Assembly (NCBI GenBank): GCA_900315525.1
Contig: OMZO01000002.1
Span: 1 to 64,000 of the forward strand
DNA from: an uncultured Prevotella sp.
GTDB taxonomy: Bacteria; Bacteroidota; Bacteroidia; Bacteroidales; Bacteroidaceae
Length of the DNA stretch: 64,000 nucleotides
Direction: 5' to 3'
The notes beneath the pieces were generated by a model. It did no database searches, was not told the origin of the DNA, and worked only from the letters and a program-made list of their open reading frames with translations. The translations under genes were made by a program, and so were the position numbers. Numbering within the stretch: position 1 is the stretch's first letter; the number at the start of each line of letters is the position of its first letter. Shown here piece after piece: positions 35,839 through 45,597 of the stretch.

Positions 35839-38691
35839 TTATTTCAGAATCTTTTTCAGGAATTGGGGTGTATAACCTTTCTTGCTTTTGGCGACTTCCT
35901 CCGGGGTGCCTGTGGAGAGTACCTGTCCCCCCTTGCGTCCTCCCTCTGGTCCCATGTCGATGATCCAGTCTGCGAGTTTGATGACATCGAGATTATGTTC
36001 GATGATAATGACTGTATTACCTCGGTCAACGAGTTTTTGGAGTACCCCCATGAGAATGCGGATGTCCTCGAAGTGAAGACCAGTAGTGGGCTCGTCAAGA
36101 ATATAGATGGTCTTTCCCGTATCTTTCTTGGATAGCTCTGTAGCTAGTTTGATGCGTTGGCTCTCTCCTCCAGAGAGGGTGGTGGACGGCTGACCAAGTT
36201 TGATATAGCCAAGTCCCACATCCTGAATGGTCTTGATCTTGCGCAGGATGTCAGGTACATTCTCAAAAAACTCTACGGCCTGATTAATCGTCATGTCAAG
36301 GACGTCAGCAATGCTCTTACCCTTATAGCGGACTTCGAGTGTCTCTCGATTATACCGTTTTCCGTGACATTCCTCACATGGCACCTGGATATCCGGCAGG
36401 AAGTTCATCTCGATGGTCTTGTAGCCATTACCACCGCATGTCTCACATCGTCCACCTTTCACATTAAAGGAGAAACGTCCAGGCTTATAGCCTCGGATCT
36501 TAGCTTCAGGCAGGTTGACGAATAAGGAGCGGATATCAGCGAATACCCCTGTATAGGTAGCAGGATTAGATCGGGGTGTGCGGCCAATAGGAGACTGGTC
36601 AACGTTTACCACCTTATCTATATGTTCCAGTCCTTCTATCGACTCATAGGACATCGGCTGTTTCAGCGAGTGATAGAAATGTTTGGAGAGAATAGGCTGG
36701 AGTGTCTCATTGATAAGGGTTGATTTGCCAGAGCCGCTGACACCAGTTACCAAGATGAGCTTGCCTAATGGGAACTCAACATCGACATGCTTCAGGTTGT
36801 TGCCAGTACAACCTCGTAGGATAAGGCTTTTCCCATTGCCTTCTCTTCGCTTCTCAGGGATGGCAATCTCTTGTTTGCCGTTTAGGTATTGTGCTGTGAT
36901 TGTGTCCGTCTTCAACATCTCCTGCGGTGTTCCTTGGAAAACGACTTCACCACCCTTCCTGCCAGCTTTGGGGCCGATGTCAACAATATAGTCGGCATGG
37001 CGCATCATGTCTTCGTCGTGCTCTACCACAATGACCGTGTTGCCCAGATCGCGCAGTTCCTTCAATGACTTGATAAGCCGTTCGTTGTCGCGCTGATGGA
37101 GACCGATACTGGGCTCGTCGAGGATGTAGAGCACATTCACAAGTTGAGAACCAATCTGTGTCGCCAGTCGTATGCGCTGGCTCTCACCACCAGAAAGTGA
37201 TGCCGACTGTCGGTTCAGGGCCAGATAGTCGAGTCCCACCTCAAGCAGGAAGTCAAGTCTTGTGCGAATCTCCTTGAGAATCTCTGTGGCAATCTGCCTT
37301 TGCTGGTTGTCAAGATGAGCTTCCACTTCGTCGAGCCATTCGCGCAGTTCCGTAATATCCATTGAAGCGAGCTCTGCGATGTTCTTATTCCATACTTTGT
37401 ATGAGAGAGACTCACGATTGAGTCTCTGTCCGTGACATTCAGGACATTCGCATTCGGCCAGGAACTGGTCTGCCCATTTCTGTCCAGCAGCGGAATCATC
37501 GTTGTCCATGACATTACGCAGATATTTGATAATGCCGTCGAATGGGATGAAATAGTCACTGGAGGTGTGTACCAGTTCCTTGTCGATACGCACGTTTTCC
37601 AGTGAACCGTATAGGATTTCACTCATGGCCTCGTCTGGGATTTCGGCTATTGGTGTCTTTAAGTCGCACATTTCCGGCGAAGTGCCCGTTTGTTGCCTAT
37701 CATACTTCTTCAAGATGGCCTCAAGTTGCCAGAAAATCATCTGATTCTTGTATTTCCCCAATGCAGAGATGCCGCCTTCGTAGATACTGAGTTTCTTGTC
37801 AGGTATAACTTTTTCCAGGTCGATCTGATTGATAACGCCAAGTCCTTTGCAGTGCGGACAAGCCCCTTGAGGGGAGTTAAAAGAGAAGTTGTTTGGGGCC
37901 GGGTCAGAATAGCTGATGCCGGTAGTGGGACACATCAGACGCTTGGAGTAGTGCTTGATTGCTCCGGAGTCCTTGTCAAGAATGAGAATCAGACCTTCTC
38001 CCTGCTTCATGGCAATGGATACAGACTTCTTCAGGCGCTCTTCATCCTTAGCTGAAACCTGTAGTTTGTCGATTACCACCTCGATATCATGGTTCTTATA
38101 ACGGTCAACCTTCATACCGCGAGTTATCTCCACGAGAGAGCCGTCGATGCGCATGTTCAGGTAACCCTTGCGTCGCATGGATTCAAAGAGCTCACGGTAA
38201 TGTCCCTTACGATTCCTGACAAGTGGAGCCAGAATGAAAATTTTCCGATTGTCATAGTCATGAAGAATCAGTTCAATCACTTTTTCTTCCGTATATTTTA
38301 CCATTTCCTCGCCCGTAGCATAACTATAAGCACGTCCAGCGCGGGCAAAGAGCAGTCGCATATAGTCATATACTTCAGTAGTAGTGCCTACGGTGGAACG
38401 AGGATTCTTATTGGTGGTTTTCTGTTCTATACTGATGACAGGTGAGAGACCAGTGATCTTATCCACATCGGGGCGTTCCATGCCTCCAAGGAAGTTACGG
38501 GCATAGGCAGAAAACGTTTCAATATATCGTCTCTGGCCTTCTGCAAAGATGGTGTCGAAGGCCAGTGATGATTTGCCCGAGCCACTCAGGCCGGTAATGA
38601 CCGTCAATGAGTTGCGTGGTATCTCTACGTCAATATTCTTTAAATTATGTACACGTGCGCCATACACGTTTATTTTGCTTTCTTCTTTCAT
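35839..38691 (-). CDS. uvrA: UvrABC excinuclease subunit A
   Basis: 950 residues. Two ABC ATPase modules: Walker A GLSGSGKS near 36 and GVSGSGKS near 650, each with a LSGGESQR signature. The second zinc module is intact (CETCGG and CEECHG). The first zinc module reads C254-P-T-T257 and later CPHC, so one of the four ligand Cys is Thr257; I believe this variant is shared by other Bacteroidota UvrA proteins. The protein scans DNA for bulky lesions and loads UvrB. The T9SS-type cargo gene lies 18 bases upstream on the same strand and may share its transcript. Confidence 0.97.
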   Translation of the reverse strand: MKEESKINVYGARVHNLKNIDVEIPRNSLTVITGLSGSGKSSLAFDTIFAEGQRRYIETFSAYARNFLGGMERPDVDKITGLSPVISIEQKTTNKNPRSTVGTTTEVYDYMRLLFARAGRAYSYATGEEMVKYTEEKVIELILHDYDNRKIFILAPLVRNRKGHYRELFESMRRKGYLNMRIDGSLVEITRGMKVDRYKNHDIEVVIDKLQVSAKDEERLKKSVSIAMKQGEGLILILDKDSGAIKHYSKRLMCPTTGISYSDPAPNNFSFNSPQGACPHCKGLGVINQIDLEKVIPDKKLSIYEGGISALGKYKNQMIFWQLEAILKKYDRQQTGTSPEMCDLKTPIAEIPDEAMSEILYGSLENVRIDKELVHTSSDYFIPFDGIIKYLRNVMDNDDSAAGQKWADQFLAECECPECHGQRLNRESLSYKVWNKNIAELASMDITELREWLDEVEAHLDNQQRQIATEILKEIRTRLDFLLEVGLDYLALNRQSASLSGGESQRIRLATQIGSQLVNVLYILDEPSIGLHQRDNERLIKSLKELRDLGNTVIVVEHDEDMMRHADYIVDIGPKAGRKGGEVVFQGTPQEMLKTDTITAQYLNGKQEIAIPEKRREGNGKSLILRGCTGNNLKHVDVEFPLGKLILVTGVSGSGKSTLINETLQPILSKHFYHSLKQPMSYESIEGLEHIDKVVNVDQSPIGRTPRSNPATYTGVFADIRSLFVNLPEAKIRGYKPGRFSFNVKGGRCETCGGNGYKTIEMNFLPDIQVPCEECHGKRYNRETLEVRYKGKSIADVLDMTINQAVEFFENVPDILRKIKTIQDVGLGYIKLGQPSTTLSGGESQRIKLATELSKKDTGKTIYILDEPTTGLHFEDIRILMGVLQKLVDRGNTVIIIEHNLDVIKLADWIIDMGPEGGRKGGQVLSTGTPEEVAKSKKGYTPQFLKKILK

Positions 38692-38709
38692 CTATACCTG
38701 TCAATAGGA

Positions 38710-39381
38710 TTATTCGTTGATGTCTTTATTGTAACCTCTGAGTAAGTTCACGTCTTTGCGTATTTCGTATTCCGTGCCGTCAGCCCCTTTTGCCCTTGCC
38801 AGAAGGAAATAGACCCCTTCTTTGACAGGCTTACCATGATAAGTGCCATCCCAGCCATTTGTCGGATCTGTCCATTCGAATAGTTTCTGTCCCCAACGGT
38901 TGAATATATAAGCATGGAATTCAATCAGACTTTGGAATTCTTTCGCTTTGTATTTATCGTTAAAACCATCGTCGTTAGGCGAAAAAGCGTTAGGGAATGT
39001 CAGCTTGCTCTCACTGATAGTCACACTAATGGAATCAGACTCAATGGTTTCCATACCGTCAAGTCTTACGATCAATGTTACATAAGTTGTTCCTGCAGTG
39101 GTGAAGGTGTATTCCGTGTCCTCCTCGTAGCGCACCATCAGTTCTTTGTCTTCTCCTTCTTGTCTGAAATGCCATTCATAGGCAGGATTAAACTCCTCCA
39201 TGTCTGTCGGGTTGGCATGGAAGTTGACTATGAGTGGTGCTTGCCCTTTGATTTCATCATGGGTTTCTATGACGTTTCCCGTCTCGTCAGTGTAAACAGC
39301 ACTTGGTTCAACGTGCTGCGCCAGACACGGAAGTGGCATTAAAACAGCCAAGATATGTAGAAAAAATCGTTTTATTCTCAT
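38710..39381 (-). CDS. Small T9SS type B cargo-like protein (PKD plus CHU_C domain)
   Basis: 223 residues. Signal peptide (LAVLMPLPCLAQ), one PKD-like beta domain about 45-118 (PAYEWHFRQEGEDKEL, TAGTTYVTLIV), and from about 130 a gliding-motility C-terminal (CHU_C) domain. The latter shows FPNAFSPNDDGFNDKY, IFNRWGQKLFEW and GWDGTYHGKPVKEGVYF, ending in VNLLRGYNKDINE. That domain is the type B export signal of the type IX secretion system. The cargo portion is only one small domain, so the protein is almost all sorting signal. No catalytic motif seen. Confidence 0.85.
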   Translation of the reverse strand: MRIKRFFLHILAVLMPLPCLAQHVEPSAVYTDETGNVIETHDEIKGQAPLIVNFHANPTDMEEFNPAYEWHFRQEGEDKELMVRYEEDTEYTFTTAGTTYVTLIVRLDGMETIESDSISVTISESKLTFPNAFSPNDDGFNDKYKAKEFQSLIEFHAYIFNRWGQKLFEWTDPTNGWDGTYHGKPVKEGVYFLLARAKGADGTEYEIRKDVNLLRGYNKDINE

Positions 39382-39400
39382 TTTCGTATGCTTTAGAGTG

Positions 39401-39460
39401 CAAAGTTACTAAAAAATTGATAATTGACAATTGATAATTGACATTTATTTCGTACTTTTG
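39401..39460. promoter_or_regulatory. Mirror-symmetric divergent promoter
   Basis: Minus strand: TTG (39430-39428), 19 bases, TAACTTTG (39408-39401), serving the T9SS-type gene. Plus strand: TTG (39431-39433), 19 bases, TACTTTTG (39453-39460), serving the LysM gene. The two -33 elements are the two halves of one palindrome, CAATTG (39428-39433). The centre also holds a 14-base tandem repeat (39417-39430 and 39431-39444, 13 of 14 identical). Confidence 0.65.
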
Positions 39461-39487
39461 TAGGCGAAATTGGAATTAATAGGAATT

Positions 39488-40870
39488 ATGAATCGACTTT
39501 TAAGATATTTTTTGTTGTTTGTTACGCTGTTCGTAGCTGTTGGCATTGTATCTGCGCAGGAGAATGAATCATTCCGCGGCTTTCATAAGGTCAAGCGTAA
39601 GGAAACGATTTTCGGTATTTCGCATATGTATGAGATCTCAATAGAAGATCTGATACAGGCGAATCCTGAGATGAAAGAACCAGGATATGAGCTGAAGAAA
39701 GGTACCATCTTAAAGATACCTTTCCCCAAGGGTAAAGCAGCGACTCATGTTTCTTCGGCAGCCAATTCAACAGCACCAGAATCAGCATCTCGTACGGTCC
39801 GTGACGATGTGCGTGGGCGTGCCATTCGTCTTGGTGTGATGTTGCCACTTCATGATATCAATGGTGACGGGCGGCGTATGGTGGAATACTACAGGGGTGT
39901 ACTGATGGCCTGTGATAGTCTGAAGAAGCTTGGCATCTCTGTGGATGTGAATGCCTGGAATGCTTCCGAGGATTGTGATATCAATCAAATTCTGGAAGAT
40001 AAGGCTGCGGCATCGTGTGATATGATTATTGGTCCGCTTTATTCCAAACAAATGGATGCTTTGTCGGCATTTGCATCTCGCCATGATATTCGTCTGGTGA
40101 TACCCTTTTCTATCAATGCCCCACAGTTGGCTACCAATAGTCATATATTCCAGATCTGGCAGTCGCCAACAGATGTTAATGAGACTACGATCAGCCATTT
40201 CCTTGAGAGATTCAAGAACTATCACCCGGTGTTTATCGACTGTAATGACTCAACCAGTAAAAAAGGTATTTTTACTTTTGGTCTGCGCCGTCAGTTAGAG
40301 CAGAGAGGTATCCAGTATAGTGTTACCAACCTGAAGTCAGGAGAGGATAATTTCACAAAGTCATTCAGCTCTTCCCAGCAGAATGTCGTGATATTGAATA
40401 CGGGACGGTCACCGGAATTAGGAGTGGCTTTTTCCAAGATTAATGGTATGAAGGTTAACCATCCAGAATTAGAGATTACGATGTTCGGCTACACAGACTG
40501 GTTGATGTACACCCGAGCTCATCTTGAGAATTTCTATAAATATAATACCTATATACCGTCAGTATTCTATTTTAATGCCCTTTCGCCAGCAACTCAGCGT
40601 TTGCAGCAGAAGTATCGTTGGAACTTCCATGCTGATATGCAGAACTCGTTACCACGTTTTGCAATTACAGGTTTTGATCAGGCATACTTTTTCCTGCGTG
40701 GCCTACATAAGTATGGTAAAGCCTTTACTGGAGCTGCGGGTCTATTAGGTTATCCCCCAGTACAGACACCACTTCAGTTTGAACGCTATGGGAATGGAGG
40801 TATGCGGAACAAAGCATTGCTCTTTATACATTATCGTCCTGACCATATAGTGGAAACCATCAAATTCTAA
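39488..40870 (+). CDS. LysM domain plus periplasmic-binding-fold protein
   Basis: 460 residues from the ATG at 39488; an in-frame TTG at 39470 precedes the signal peptide and is unlikely. The signal peptide ends near VSAQ. One LysM domain follows at about 30-76 (HKVKRKETIFGISHMYEISI to LKKGTILKIP), which binds peptidoglycan. The remaining 350 residues look like a type I periplasmic binding fold (RAIRLGVMLPLHDINGDGRR, MIIGPLYSKQMDALSAFA). Such proteins in Bacteroidota are of unknown ligand. First gene of a five-gene plus-strand run. Confidence 0.85.
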   Translation: MNRLLRYFLLFVTLFVAVGIVSAQENESFRGFHKVKRKETIFGISHMYEISIEDLIQANPEMKEPGYELKKGTILKIPFPKGKAATHVSSAANSTAPESASRTVRDDVRGRAIRLGVMLPLHDINGDGRRMVEYYRGVLMACDSLKKLGISVDVNAWNASEDCDINQILEDKAAASCDMIIGPLYSKQMDALSAFASRHDIRLVIPFSINAPQLATNSHIFQIWQSPTDVNETTISHFLERFKNYHPVFIDCNDSTSKKGIFTFGLRRQLEQRGIQYSVTNLKSGEDNFTKSFSSSQQNVVILNTGRSPELGVAFSKINGMKVNHPELEITMFGYTDWLMYTRAHLENFYKYNTYIPSVFYFNALSPATQRLQQKYRWNFHADMQNSLPRFAITGFDQAYFFLRGLHKYGKAFTGAAGLLGYPPVQTPLQFERYGNGGMRNKALLFIHYRPDHIVETIKF

Positions 40871-40873
40871 ACG

Positions 40874-41674
40874 ATGCGAAAAGTCCTTATCCTATTATTG
40901 CTGTCAACCTCTCTTGGTGTTTCCGCTCAGGTGGGTGAGTATCGTCGTGACTTTGCTGTTGGCGTTAATGGCGGCTATGTGATGAGTAATATCAACTTCA
41001 TGCCAGAGGTGCCTCAAAAGATGTTGGGTGGTATGACAGCCGGTGTATCCATGCGTTATACATGTGAGAAGTATTTCAAGAGCATTTGTGCCGTCGTAGC
41101 CGAAGTGAATTTTGTCCAGATTGGTTGGAAAGAGAATATTCTCACCATGCAAGACCAGCCGGTACCTCTTCATATAAATCCTACTCAGTCTCTTCGTTAT
41201 ATCCGTAAGATGAACTATATCCAAATCCCTTTGTTGGCTCGTTTGGGGTGGGGGCGTGAACGTAGTGGTTTTCAGTTTTTTTTCCAGGTTGGTCCGCAAT
41301 TTGGATTGTTTCTCAATGAGACGACTGATTCAAATTTTGATGTGAGAGATCCCGCCTTTGATCCGAAGATCAACAATGGTGATTATGGAAAAGATTATAA
41401 ATATGGTGGAATCCGTGCCTCCCATGTCGTGGCTCAAGATTCAATGGCTGTCGAAAATAAGTTCGATTATGGTGTTGCTGTAGGCCTGGGTATGGAGTTC
41501 AGCAATCGGCACGTTGGACATTTCCTTGTGGAAGGCCGTTACTACTATGGCTTAGGCAATATCTATGGGAATTCGAAGCGCGACCATTTCGGACGCTCTA
41601 ATTTTGGTAATATCGTTATCAAGTTCAGTTATCTGTTTGACATTATCAGGACAAAAAACTCTAAAATCAAATAA
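40874..41674 (+). CDS. PorT-like outer-membrane beta-barrel protein
   Basis: 266 residues with a signal peptide (LLLLSTSLGVSAQ) and alternating beta-strands typical of the PorT/OMP_b-brl_2 family: FAVGVNGGYVMSNINF, NYIQIPLLARLGWG, FFFQVGPQFGLFLNE, and a final strand FGNIVIKFSYLF. PorT of Porphyromonas is a T9SS component, but many family members are general barrels, so a direct secretion role is only suggested, by the nearby T9SS-type cargo gene. Three bases after the LysM gene and three before the peptide transporter. Confidence 0.75.
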   Translation: MRKVLILLLLSTSLGVSAQVGEYRRDFAVGVNGGYVMSNINFMPEVPQKMLGGMTAGVSMRYTCEKYFKSICAVVAEVNFVQIGWKENILTMQDQPVPLHINPTQSLRYIRKMNYIQIPLLARLGWGRERSGFQFFFQVGPQFGLFLNETTDSNFDVRDPAFDPKINNGDYGKDYKYGGIRASHVVAQDSMAVENKFDYGVAVGLGMEFSNRHVGHFLVEGRYYYGLGNIYGNSKRDHFGRSNFGNIVIKFSYLFDIIRTKNSKIK

Positions 41675-41677
41675 AAC

Positions 41678-43210
41678 ATGTTCGAAGGACAACCTAAAGG
41701 ATTATTTGCGTTGGCATTAGCCAATACAGGTGAGCGTTTCGGCTATTACACGATGCTCGCCGTTTTTGCTCTGTTTCTGAGAGCTAATTATGGATTGTCA
41801 CCCGCTTTGGCAGGTACAATCTACAGTTCATTCCTCATGCTGGTGTATTTCCTCCCGCTGATTGGTGGTATCATGGCCGATAAGTTCGGTTTCGGCAAGA
41901 TGGTCACGACGGGTATCATCATCATGTTCGGTGGCTATCTGCTCTTGTCAGTGCCTCTTGGCGGTGACAGTGTGGCGCTGGTCGTCATGCTTGTGGCCTT
42001 GTTGCTCATTGGATTAGGAACAGGACTGTTTAAGGGTAACCTCCAAGTGATGGTGGGTGATCTGTATAACGATTCGAAATACAAGGACAAGCGTGATGCA
42101 GGTTTCTCAATTTTCTATATGGCCATCAACATCGGTGCCCTGTTTGCTCCTACTGCTGCCATTAAGATCAAAGAGTATGCCGAGGTATCTTTGGGCTACT
42201 CCAGCAATGACGCCTACCACTTCTCTTTTGCTGTGGCTTGTGCATCGCTGATTCTTTCCATCGCTATCTATTACATGTTCCGTAGTACGTTCCGTCATAC
42301 TGAGGGCGGAACAAAGAAAGATGCTGTGAAGGCTGATGCCAGCACAGAACCAGAACTCTCTAAGGAAGAGACCAAACAGCGTATCGTGGCCCTGTGCCTC
42401 GTATTTGCCGTGGTGATCTTCTTCTGGATGGCCTTCCACCAGAACGGTCTGTCGCTGACCTATTTCGCTGATGAGTTTACAGCTCAGTCAGCTGAAGGTT
42501 TGCAGGCGATGTGTTTTGATGTGTGGAACCTCGTGGCGGTGATCTTTATCGTCTATGCCCTGTTCTCCTTATTCCAGTCGAAGACAGGCAAGGGCAAGGC
42601 CATCTCTGCCGTGATTATCTGTATGGCCTTGGCTTTCCTCTGCCTGCAGTATGATGCTGATGGCAACGTGACAGTTTCTGCACCTATCTTCCAGCAGTTC
42701 AACCCCTTCTATGTGGTAGCGCTGACACCTGTATCAATGGCTATCTTCGGTTCGCTGTCTGCCAGAGGTAAGGAACCAACAGCCCCGCGTAAGATTGCTT
42801 ACGGTATGATTGTGGCTGCCATTGCTTATGCGCTGATGGCTTTCTCGTCATTTGGCTTGCCAATGCCACAGACAGAGATGGGTGCTGATGGTAACCCCGT
42901 TGCTGTGCATGTGGCTGATGTGACACCAAACCTGCTGATTACGGTTTATCTGATATTGACCTTTGGTGAACTGTTGCTCTCGCCGATGGGTATTTCTTTC
43001 GTGTCGAAGGTGGCACCTCCCAAATATAAAGGCATGATGATGGGTGGCTGGTTTGTGGCAACGGCTATCGGTAACCAACTTGTTGTCGTGGGTGGTCTGC
43101 TTTGGGGAGCTGTTCCTCTCTGGGTGTGCTGGAGTGTCTTCCTCGGTGTCTGCCTTGTGGCTGCCATCTTCATGTTCGCTATGATGAAGCGACTCGAGAG
43201 TGTTTGCTAA
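41678..43210 (+). CDS. POT-family proton-coupled peptide transporter
   Basis: 510 residues, about 14 membrane segments. The POT signature is near the start: NTGERFGYYTMLAVFALFL (ExxERFxYY-type, cut short to GERFGYY). It continues GGIMADKFGFGK and IGLGTGLFKGNLQVMVGDLY. Typical substrates are di- and tripeptides. Translation is probably coupled to the preceding barrel gene. Confidence 0.92.
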   Translation: MFEGQPKGLFALALANTGERFGYYTMLAVFALFLRANYGLSPALAGTIYSSFLMLVYFLPLIGGIMADKFGFGKMVTTGIIIMFGGYLLLSVPLGGDSVALVVMLVALLLIGLGTGLFKGNLQVMVGDLYNDSKYKDKRDAGFSIFYMAINIGALFAPTAAIKIKEYAEVSLGYSSNDAYHFSFAVACASLILSIAIYYMFRSTFRHTEGGTKKDAVKADASTEPELSKEETKQRIVALCLVFAVVIFFWMAFHQNGLSLTYFADEFTAQSAEGLQAMCFDVWNLVAVIFIVYALFSLFQSKTGKGKAISAVIICMALAFLCLQYDADGNVTVSAPIFQQFNPFYVVALTPVSMAIFGSLSARGKEPTAPRKIAYGMIVAAIAYALMAFSSFGLPMPQTEMGADGNPVAVHVADVTPNLLITVYLILTFGELLLSPMGISFVSKVAPPKYKGMMMGGWFVATAIGNQLVVVGGLLWGAVPLWVCWSVFLGVCLVAAIFMFAMMKRLESVC

Positions 43211-43237
43211 GATTTTTTAATCATAAGGAATTACAAG

Positions 43238-44647
43238 GTGAGTTTTATCCCATTTTTGGTACTGATTGTACTGATAACGTGTTGCGTTGCCGTTTTCGGC
43301 AATGCAACACTTGATGGAGCTTCTCAGGTGACACTTCTGATTGCTTCTGCAGTCAGTGTACTTATTGGTCATTTCTCCAAGCGCTTGAAATGGGAGAACC
43401 TCGAACAGGAGATTACGGATAAGATAGCGAGTTGTACGCCTGCCATCATTATCCTGTTGTTGATTGGTGCCATCGGTGGAACCTTGATGGTGTCGGGTAT
43501 TGTGCCGACAATGATCTACTATGGTATGCAGATTATCCGTCCGGAAGTGTTCCTCGTGAGCAGTAGTCTCCTCTGTGCACTCGTCAGTCTGATGATTGGC
43601 TCATCATGGACAACAGTGGCGACGATAGGACTGGCCCTGATGGGTATTGGTAAGGCCCATGGTTTCGATGATGGCTGGATAGCCGGTTCGATTATTACGG
43701 GAGCCTATTTTGGTGATAAGCTTTCTCCACTATCGGATACCACGGTACTGGCCTCAAGTGTGTCGGGTACACCACTATTCACCCATATCCGTTATATGCT
43801 CTTTACGACCGTACCGACATTCTGTATCTCGATTACAATCTTCCTGATTGCTGGATTTACGATGGATGTCTCAGGACATGGGAACGTGGTGGAGTTTATG
43901 GAGGGCCTTCAACAAACGTTTGTCATCTCGCCGTGGCTTCTGTTGGTGCCAGTACTGACAGGTGTGATGATTGCCCGCAGATGGCCCTCGATGGTGGTCT
44001 TGTTTCTTGCCATTTTTCTGGCTGTCATCGTTGCTCTATTGGTGCAACCGCAATTGGTACATCAGATTTCTGGCGAAGAAGGCCAAGGGTTACTTGCACA
44101 ATATAAAGGTATGATGCAGGTATGCTATGCCAGCACTGATATCGAAACAGGCAATGCTGTGTTGAATGAACTGGTGCATACTGGTGGCATGTCAGGTATG
44201 ATGCCGACTATCTGGCTGATTATCTGCGCCCAGACTTTCGGTGGGGCTCTGACAGCAACAGGGCAATTACGTGATCTCATGGGACTGATTCTGCGCTTTG
44301 CTAAGGGTACCGCTTCGTTGGTGGCTTCAACTGTAGGGACGGCTATCTTCTGCAATATTGCTACAGCCGATCAGTATCTTTCCATCATGCTTTCCAGTTC
44401 AATGTTCAAGGATACCTATCGGCAGAAGGGGTATGAGGCGCGTTTGCTCAGTCGTTCATGTGAAGATGGAGCTACAGTCACTTCTGTTCTGATACCTTGG
44501 AATACCTGTGGTCTTACGCAGAGCACAGTTCTTGGTGTAGCCACTCTTACCTACCTGCCTTATTGCTTCTTCAACTATCTATCACCTCTGATGAGTATTT
44601 TTATAGCCTCTATTGGTTGGAAGATCCGTCGTCATGTTGAGGCTTAG
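43238..44647 (+). CDS. nhaC: Na+/H+ antiporter NhaC
   Basis: 469 residues starting at a GTG (43238), since no ATG is available in frame downstream of the previous gene. Signature regions: IGAIGGTLMVSGIVPTMIYY, IGSSWTTVATIGLALMGIG, GAYFGDKLSPLSDTTVLASS and MIARRWPSMVVLFLAIFL. Exchanges internal Na+ for protons at the inner membrane. Its last 14 bases overlap the next gene. Confidence 0.92.
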   Translation: MSFIPFLVLIVLITCCVAVFGNATLDGASQVTLLIASAVSVLIGHFSKRLKWENLEQEITDKIASCTPAIIILLLIGAIGGTLMVSGIVPTMIYYGMQIIRPEVFLVSSSLLCALVSLMIGSSWTTVATIGLALMGIGKAHGFDDGWIAGSIITGAYFGDKLSPLSDTTVLASSVSGTPLFTHIRYMLFTTVPTFCISITIFLIAGFTMDVSGHGNVVEFMEGLQQTFVISPWLLLVPVLTGVMIARRWPSMVVLFLAIFLAVIVALLVQPQLVHQISGEEGQGLLAQYKGMMQVCYASTDIETGNAVLNELVHTGGMSGMMPTIWLIICAQTFGGALTATGQLRDLMGLILRFAKGTASLVASTVGTAIFCNIATADQYLSIMLSSSMFKDTYRQKGYEARLLSRSCEDGATVTSVLIPWNTCGLTQSTVLGVATLTYLPYCFFNYLSPLMSIFIASIGWKIRRHVEA

Positions 44648-45596
44648 TTTGCTGTTGCTACATATTCTGTTTCCGCTTATTGTTGCAGGGCAGCAGCTCA
44701 CAGTGGTGGAACTCAATTGTGAGAATCTTTTCGATTATCGCCATGATGAAGGGAAGAACGATGAAGACTATCTACCTGAGTCCACGCGCCATTGGACACG
44801 TCAACGTTATTGGCGCAAGCAAAATCATATTGCCCAGACGTTGCTTTCATGTTCGGATGATGGTATCCCAGACCTGATTGCGCTTTGTGAGGTTGAGAAT
44901 GATTCTGTTTTGAATGATTTGACCCATCGTTCTCTTTTACGTCATGCTGGTTATGAATATGTGATGACATCATCTCCAGATCTTCGTGGTATTGATGTCG
45001 CATTAGTATATTCACCGTTTTCGTTTAGTCCTATTCGATATGAATCACTTCGGGTAGTTCCTGTAGAAGGTATGCGTCCTACACGTGATATACTTTATGT
45101 TGCGGGTCGCACGGTAAAAGACGATACGCTCCATATCTATGTCGTTCACCTACCCAGTCGTTATGGAGGTGAGCGTTATAGTCGTCCTTTCCGCAAAGCT
45201 GCTGCAGATGTTCTTTGTGAGTCGATAGATTCTCTTCGGTCTGTTTCCCCGGAGGCAAATATACTTGTTGCAGGTGACTTTAACGATGATACAGACAGTC
45301 CTGTTCTCAACCAGATTCTTAGTCATGGCCTTTTTGATTTGACGACAAGGGCAGAAATGTCTGAGGATGTTCGTGGCAGTTATCGTTATCAAGGCCAATG
45401 GGAAACCATTGATCACATATTAGGTTCCCCTTCAGTCTGTCAGAAACTGGAACGTGCCTTCATCCATTCTCCACGCTTTCTGTTAGAAGAAGAAAAGGTA
45501 TATGGCGGTTATAAGCCCCGTCGTACCTATAATGGTATGCGTTATCAGCCTGGATATAGCGATCACCTGCCGTTAGTGGCACGATTCCGATACTGA
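44634..45596 (+). CDS. Exported EEP-family phosphodiesterase/nuclease
   Basis: 320 residues from the ATG at 44634, which overlaps the nhaC end; an in-frame TTG at 44613 lies fully inside nhaC. Signal peptide LSLLLLHILFPLIVAGQ. The endonuclease/exonuclease/phosphatase fold shows VVELNCENLFDY, LIALCEVEND (Glu ligand), IYVVHLPSRYGG, VAGDFNDDTDSP and a final SDHLPLV with the catalytic Asp-His. Probably a secreted nuclease or phosphodiesterase. Its stop lies one base before the stop of the convergent gene. Confidence 0.87.
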   Translation: MLRLSLLLLHILFPLIVAGQQLTVVELNCENLFDYRHDEGKNDEDYLPESTRHWTRQRYWRKQNHIAQTLLSCSDDGIPDLIALCEVENDSVLNDLTHRSLLRHAGYEYVMTSSPDLRGIDVALVYSPFSFSPIRYESLRVVPVEGMRPTRDILYVAGRTVKDDTLHIYVVHLPSRYGGERYSRPFRKAAADVLCESIDSLRSVSPEANILVAGDFNDDTDSPVLNQILSHGLFDLTTRAEMSEDVRGSYRYQGQWETIDHILGSPSVCQKLERAFIHSPRFLLEEEKVYGGYKPRRTYNGMRYQPGYSDHLPLVARFRY

Positions 45597-45597
45597 T

